Shown: piece by piece, positions 60,608 through 64,000 of the stretch
Layout of the letters: every line of letters begins with the position of its first letter
Position numbering within the stretch: position 1 is the first letter of the stretch
NCBI GenBank assembly: GCA_019636285.1
Contig: JAHBXV010000015.1
Location: 1 to 64,000 of the forward strand
From: Planctomycetaceae bacterium
GTDB lineage: Bacteria; Planctomycetota; Planctomycetia; Planctomycetales; Planctomycetaceae
Length of the DNA: 64,000 bases
Direction: 5' to 3'
Position numbers and translations under genes: made by a program
Notes under the pieces: generated by a model
What the model was told of the DNA's origin: nothing
The model's database searches: none
What the model saw: the letters and a program-made list of their open reading frames with translations, nothing else

Positions 60608-61246
60608 TCACGGAGACTTGCCGGTCTCGCGGTACTCAATCTCGCAGCCAACGGGGCGGGATTCCCGAATCTCCGGCCGCTTCCCTGCCAGAACCGCATC
60701 GATCGCGGCGGGAAGATAGTCTTCCTCCACTTTCTCGGGCGCTTGCCACGAATCGTCGATCGCCCCCAGGTAAACGACTTTCCGATCGCCACCAAGCACG
60801 AACACAGTGGGAGTCGCGACCACCCCATAAGCCTTTCCCGCGGACTGCGTCGCGTCGTGCAGATACGGGAAATTGAAGCCCTGCTCGGCCGCCCGAACCT
60901 GCATCCCCTCGCGCGTGCTGCCAGCCTTGAGACTCACCGAGATCGCGACAAACTCCACGCCCCGCTCGCGATACAGATCCTGCAGCCGAATCAGCTTTCG
61001 TTCATACGCCGTCGCGACCGGGCAATGATTGGCTAGAAAAAGAACGACCACGCACTTGGCATCCTTGAGGCCCGACAATTCGACAGGATTGCCTTCCAGG
61101 TCATCCAATCGCCCCCAGGCAGGGGCCGCATCGCCAGCGCTTAAGACTCGGTTGAATTTTCCCGCTTCAGCCGTCGCGGAGATACCGAGCGCGGCAAATA
61201 CCAGAAGCGTCGCAAGCCAGCAGCCGATGGGAAGCCGAGTTTTCAC
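60608..61246 (-). CDS. Secreted redoxin-domain protein
   Basis: 212 residues with signal peptide (WLATLLVFAALGISATAEAG). The thioredoxin fold has LFLANHCPVATAYERKLIRL, where the usual CxxC is Cys75-Pro-Val-Ala, leaving a single active Cys. VEFVAISVSLKAG and ATPTVFVLGGDRKVVYLGAI (cis-Pro) complete the fold. This single-Cys form is frequent in planctomycete redoxins and may act as a peroxidase or thiol carrier rather than a disulfide reductase. Divergent from arsR with 140 bp between. Confidence 0.85.
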   Translation of the reverse strand: MKTRLPIGCWLATLLVFAALGISATAEAGKFNRVLSAGDAAPAWGRLDDLEGNPVELSGLKDAKCVVVLFLANHCPVATAYERKLIRLQDLYRERGVEFVAISVSLKAGSTREGMQVRAAEQGFNFPYLHDATQSAGKAYGVVATPTVFVLGGDRKVVYLGAIDDSWQAPEKVEEDYLPAAIDAVLAGKRPEIRESRPVGCEIEYRETGKSP

Positions 61247-61356
61247 GACAGGATCGTCCTACCAAACACCAAACAGTCGGTTCCAGTTACCCTTGAGTCT
61301 GGCACCTCGGAAATCGATTTACGACCGGAAACTGACCTCGGCCATCGACAGTCGCA

Positions 61357-61386
61357 AAATATTCGTAAATTGGTATATTCAAATCT
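61357..61386 (+). promoter_or_regulatory. arsR promoter/operator candidate
   Basis: An AT-rich island in GC-rich DNA: AAATATTCGTAAATTGG then TATATTCAAATCT, ending at the ATG. TATATT (61374-61379) is a good -10. The ATTCGTAAAT / TATATTCAAAT half-sites resemble ArsR/SmtB operators. With the -10 only 7 bp from the ATG and no ribosome site, the transcript may be leaderless. Confidence 0.45.
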
Positions 61387-61767
61387 ATGAACGCACTCGC
61401 GGCCTCGACCTCCCCCGCTGCCTTGGATCGCGTCTTTGCCGCGTTGGCGGACGCGAGTCGCCTGCGGCTGGCCGTTTTGCTGCTGGATGGCGAATTGTGC
61501 GTGTGCGACCTCGTGAACCTGATGAAACTGCCGCAACCCACCATTTCACGACAGCTCCGGCTGCTGCGGGATGCCGGACTCCTCACCGTGCGACAGGCCG
61601 GAACCTGGCATTACTACCGCTGGGCCAATCCCGCTGATTCACCGCGAGTCGAACTGGTTCGCAAGCTGGTCGAGAGTCTCGCCGAACAGGACGAGGGCTT
61701 GCGACTCGATCGGGCGAAACGCGCTGGTTATTCGCTGGCCTGTCCACCAAATGGGGAGAAGTGCTGA
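61387..61767 (+). CDS. arsR: ArsR-family metalloregulator
   Basis: 126-residue winged-helix repressor that leaves DNA when arsenite or a similar metal(loid) binds. The HTH is in LVNLMKLPQPTISRQLRLLRD with wing TVRQAGTWHYYRW. The ELCVCDL metal site (Cys38, Cys40) matches the ELCVCDL box of E. coli-type ArsR; a further Cys pair near the C terminus (SLACPPNGEKC) could add a ligand. The stop overlaps the next ATG (TGATG), so it is translationally coupled to aqpS and arsC. Confidence 0.93.
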   Translation: MNALAASTSPAALDRVFAALADASRLRLAVLLLDGELCVCDLVNLMKLPQPTISRQLRLLRDAGLLTVRQAGTWHYYRWANPADSPRVELVRKLVESLAEQDEGLRLDRAKRAGYSLACPPNGEKC

Positions 61768-62453
61768 TGGACCAGCGACTGCGTGCAAAACTGCTCGGCG
61801 AGTTTCTGGGAACATTCTTTCTGGTCTTCGCCGGGACTGGGGCCATCGTCATCAATGACGTCAGCGGCGGAGCCATCACGCATCCGGGCATCGCCCTGAC
61901 TTTCGGCCTGGTCGTCATGGCAATGATCCATGCCTTCGGCGATGTCTCCGGCGCCCACCTGAACCCGGCGGTCACGATCGGGTTTTGCCGGGCTGGAGTC
62001 TTCGATCGCAGTCTTCTAGTCCCCTACATCCTCACTCAATGCTCCGGAGCACTCGCGGCCAGTTTTCTCCTGCGAGTGATGTTCCCAGACCACCCAACGC
62101 TCGGCGGCGCGAACCCCGCAGGAAGTTGGAATCAGTCGTTCCTGCTGGAATTCATCCTGACGGCGGCCCTCATGCTGGTGATCCTCGCCGTCGCCACCGG
62201 GCCGCGCGAGAAGGGCTTGCTCGCGAGCGTGGCCATCGGAGGAACGGTCGCCCTCGAAGCGATGTTCGCCGGCCCGATTTGCGGAGCCTCGATGAACCCG
62301 GCTCGTTCGCTCGGGCCAGCCGTGGCCAGCGGCCGACTCGGTTCCCTGTGGATTTACCTCGTTGCCACGACGCTCGGCGCGATCGCCGCCGTCGTGCTTC
62401 ACGAACTACTTCACCCGGCCAGTCCCCCAGCCCCGGAGACGGAACCGCGATGA
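61767..62453 (+). CDS. aqpS: Aquaglyceroporin-type channel, likely arsenite efflux (AqpS)
   Basis: A MIP-family channel of 228 residues with six membrane helices and both pore loops: HLNPAVT (Asn66-Pro-Ala) and SMNPARS (Asn177-Pro-Ala). Between arsR and arsC it should let As(III), made from arsenate by ArsC, leave down its gradient, as shown for AqpS of Sinorhizobium. Start ATG 61767 (TGATG with arsR); the stop overlaps the arsC start in ATGA. No ArsB or Acr3 pump is nearby. A general glycerol/water channel is the alternative. Confidence 0.9.
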   Translation: MDQRLRAKLLGEFLGTFFLVFAGTGAIVINDVSGGAITHPGIALTFGLVVMAMIHAFGDVSGAHLNPAVTIGFCRAGVFDRSLLVPYILTQCSGALAASFLLRVMFPDHPTLGGANPAGSWNQSFLLEFILTAALMLVILAVATGPREKGLLASVAIGGTVALEAMFAGPICGASMNPARSLGPAVASGRLGSLWIYLVATTLGAIAAVVLHELLHPASPPAPETEPR

Positions 62454-62857
62454 CACCAAAGCCGCGAAACGTGGTCTTCGTTTGCGTCGAAAACAGCAAT
62501 CGTAGCCAGATGGCCGAAGCGTTCGCCCGCCTGTACGGAGGCGACTCCATCGTTGCGTACAGCGCGGGGTCGCGACCCTCGGGAAAGGTAAATCCCAAGG
62601 CAATTGCGGCGATGCAGGAACTCGGCTACGACCTCGCCACTCATCGGTCCAAGTCGACCAGCGAACTGGAAGGAGTCGAGTTCGCCGCAGCCATCACGAT
62701 GGGCTGTGGCGACGAATGCCCGAACCTGCGGGCTAGTCATCGCGAAGACTGGCAGATCCCCGACCCGAAGGAAATGCCGCCAGAAGAGTTCGCCAAAGTC
62801 CGCGACCTCATCGGCGAAAAAGTGGCCGCGTTGCTGGAGAAGCTGAAAGCGGAATGA
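62450..62857 (+). CDS. arsC: Arsenate reductase, low-molecular-weight phosphatase type
   Basis: Reduces arsenate to arsenite using thioredoxin. 135 residues. The phosphatase loop is FVCVENSNRSQMAEAF, with Cys12-x5-Arg18. A downstream pair Cys86 and Cys90 in MGCGDECPNLR provides the disulfide relay typical of the thioredoxin-coupled class, and IPDPKEMP holds the general acid Asp105. ATG 62450 overlaps the aqpS stop by 4 bp. Last gene of the ars operon, convergent with the FmdB-like gene. Confidence 0.94.
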   Translation: MTPKPRNVVFVCVENSNRSQMAEAFARLYGGDSIVAYSAGSRPSGKVNPKAIAAMQELGYDLATHRSKSTSELEGVEFAAAITMGCGDECPNLRASHREDWQIPDPKEMPPEEFAKVRDLIGEKVAALLEKLKAE

Positions 62858-62900
62858 TGTCTTCCGCTGGCGGCTGGAAGCTGGCCGCTCGCGGCTTCTC

Positions 62901-63242
62901 TCAATCATTCCTCCCCTTCCCCTTCAAGTCTTTCGCCGTAATCGGAGCATCTTTCGAGATCGTCCGCGGGCCCTTCCCGGCTCGTTTCTCGTAGATGCCG
63001 TCGCCCGCCTTCACGTACTTGGTGAAGCCCAACTGCTCGAGCTTCTTGTCGTCGCGGGAGCTTTTGTGCATGTGGCTCTCGGACCACGTGCCGCCAATGA
63101 ACGGCGGCTGAATCACCCGCTGGACCTTTTGCCCGGTTTCAGGGTGCGTGGTGAGCGGGGCTTCGGAGAACGCCTGGATGATTTCGAACATCCCCACGGC
63201 TTCGCCATCGTCGTCCAGGATTTCATAAACGTATGTCGGCAT
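62901..63242 (-). CDS. FmdB-like small protein without zinc-ribbon cysteines
   Basis: 113 residues. The first 45 residues follow the FmdB/CxxC_CxxC_SSSS pattern (MPTYVYEILDDDGEAVGMFE, PLTTHPETGQKVQRVIQPP), a short zinc ribbon found in many bacteria. Here all four zinc-binding Cys positions are replaced, leaving Asp, Glu and Thr. The rest (GFTKYVKAGDGIYEKRAGKG) is Lys/Gly-rich. It may keep the fold without metal, or bind metal through acidic residues. Function unknown. Confidence 0.7.
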   Translation of the reverse strand: MPTYVYEILDDDGEAVGMFEIIQAFSEAPLTTHPETGQKVQRVIQPPFIGGTWSESHMHKSSRDDKKLEQLGFTKYVKAGDGIYEKRAGKGPRTISKDAPITAKDLKGKGRND

Positions 63243-63549
63243 GGCAGTTCACTCGCTTTCCGGCCGTTGCTTCCGAATGACCGGGTTCTCTGGAACCCTT
63301 CACCCTGCGGCCACACTTCATGAAACCACGCCCCCCCATCATCTGGCAAGCCTTCCCCTGAATAGCCGACGACGCTGTCGGCGGTCCGGCGCTGCGGCCC
63401 AAGATTCACTTCAAGTTGGTGATTGGCGAGCAGTTGCGTATCATGCTCGATCCTGACCGGATTCTCCGTCGTCGGAAGGCCGGGCAACGGGTTGGACAGC
63501 AAAACAGGCATGGGGGAGCCGCCTCCGTGCGTCGGCAAGGTATGTGCAG
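63243..63549. other. Divergent region between the FmdB-like gene and ileS
   Basis: About 307 bp. A possible ileS promoter, TTGGTG (63416-63421), 17-bp spacer, TATCAT (63439-63444), is the only signal. I see no T-box or other riboswitch. Confidence 0.4.
63416..63444 (+). promoter_or_regulatory. Candidate sigma70-type promoter for ileS
   Basis: -35 TTGGTG (three of six) and -10 TATCAT (five of six) at the ideal 17-bp spacing, about 100 bp before the start codon. Visual match only. Confidence 0.28.
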
Positions 63550-64000
63550 ATGTTTGAGAAGGTGGGCGAGTCGGATTTCGTCGCGGGCGAGCATGACGTG
63601 CTGCGGTTCTGGAACGAACGCGGCATTTTCACGAAGTTGCGGCAGCAGAACGCGGGAAAGCCGACTTGGAGTTTTCTCGACGGGCCGATCACCGCGAATA
63701 ACCCGATGGGCGTCCACCACGCGTGGGGTCGCACCTACAAAGACGCCTACCAGCGGTTCTGGGCGATGAACGGCCGCGAACTGCGCTACCAGAACGGCTT
63801 CGACTGCCAGGGCCTGTGGGTCGAAGTCGAAGTCGAAAAACAGTTGGGCCTGGGGGCCAAGTCAGCCATCGAAGCCTACGGCATCGACAAGTTCGTCTGG
63901 GAGTGCAAGAAGCGCGTCCTCAAGTATGCCAGCGTTCAGACCGAACAATCGCAGCGGCTCGGTTACTGGATGGACTGGGACGACCCCGCCCAGTTACGCC
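63550..64000 (+). CDS. ileS: Isoleucyl-tRNA synthetase-type class I tRNA ligase (5' part)
   Basis: About 150 N-terminal residues before the window ends. The start [20 protein letters not shown] leads to the ATP site [20 protein letters not shown]. Then come [15 protein letters not shown] and [20 protein letters not shown], the class Ia IleS/LeuS/ValS pattern. The HIGH signature is the unusual GVHHAWG, known to me from one branch of these ligases. ATG 63550 has AAGG about 10 nt upstream; GTG 63544 is in frame just before. Isoleucine specificity is inferred from overall resemblance and the decisive C-terminal part is missing. Confidence 0.8.
   Translation, partial: MFEKVGESDFVAGEHDVLRFWNERGIFTKLRQQNAGKPTWSFLDGPITANNPMGVHHAWGRTYKDAYQRFWAMNGRELRYQNGFDCQGLWVEVEVEKQLGLGAKSAIEAYGIDKFVWECKKRVLKYASVQTEQSQRLGYWMDWDDPAQLR

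Noticed and set aside
61985-62857. 290-residue plus-strand frame covering aqpS 3' end and arsC
   Set aside because: Only its last 135 residues (from ATG 62450) are ArsC; the upstream part is out of frame with the aquaporin and Arg-rich, so it is not a fusion.
1-64000. CRISPR arrays, prophage, insertion sequences, rRNA operons
   Set aside because: No regularly spaced repeats, integrase, transposase, capsid or rRNA-like sequence was seen on either strand.

Overview
This window reads as a stretch of chromosome from a planctomycete (Planctomycetes, PVC group). GC content is high and genes are packed on both strands. Pointers to the group are a PVC-type beta-propeller/HEAT/cytochrome c protein, a second large c-type cytochrome domain protein, a leucine-rich-repeat lipoprotein, two Hanks-type Ser/Thr kinases, a Fae-like protein, and a division/cell-wall (dcw) cluster cut down to mraZ, rsmH and ftsI. 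I see no prophage, insertion sequence, CRISPR array, rRNA or convincing tRNA, so this looks like core chromosome.

Layout. 1-4032 (minus): the 5' part of hemE (cut by the window edge), a nitrilase-family amidase, a histidinol-phosphatase-like enzyme and a LarA-type nickel-pincer racemase. 4258-13378 (plus): gluQ, an LRR lipoprotein, a Fae-like protein, then marR, a membrane-fusion protein and a giant RND permease forming an efflux operon. 13421-20193: nitroreductase, a small membrane protein, the PVC cytochrome, queA and a GT4 glycosyltransferase. 20349-26469: the dcw remnant, with MraZ boxes, mraZ, rsmH, a LysM protein with ten DPF motifs, an FtsL-like protein and ftsI. 26603-31459: glcD, glcE, glcF and a HAD phosphatase (glycolate oxidation). 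31609-38836: a glycosyltransferase, thiL, an HtrA protease, a TPR protein coupled to an acyl-CoA-dehydrogenase-like protein, a secreted peroxiredoxin and an orphan HlyD-like adaptor. 39139-49218: a kinase, accA, a membrane protein, dtd, thiO, a cytochrome with a degenerate peptidase-like tail, larE and a second kinase. 49525-57982: a VOC protein, glyA, a BRCT-MerR-TPR fusion, a small membrane protein, a PIG-L deacetylase, a TlpA-like lipoprotein, lexA and an NtrC-type regulator. 58222-64000: the partner histidine kinase, two secreted thioredoxin-fold proteins, an arsR-aqpS-arsC operon, a cysteine-free FmdB-like protein and the start of an ileS-type tRNA synthetase.

How the genes fit together. 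The dcw remnant keeps the septal transpeptidase and a translationally coupled FtsL-like partner. The mur and fts genes that usually follow are replaced by glycolate genes, as expected in a lineage that divides without FtsZ. LarA and LarE sit 43 kb apart but belong to one cofactor pathway. The ars genes overlap and form an export-by-channel arsenic operon. Two kinds of short dispersed repeat, a REP-like palindrome and a roughly 78-bp MITE-like element, sit in intergenic gaps.

Limits: all family calls come from reading motifs by eye. Start codons were moved inward where a ribosome binding site, signal peptide or family alignment argued for it.
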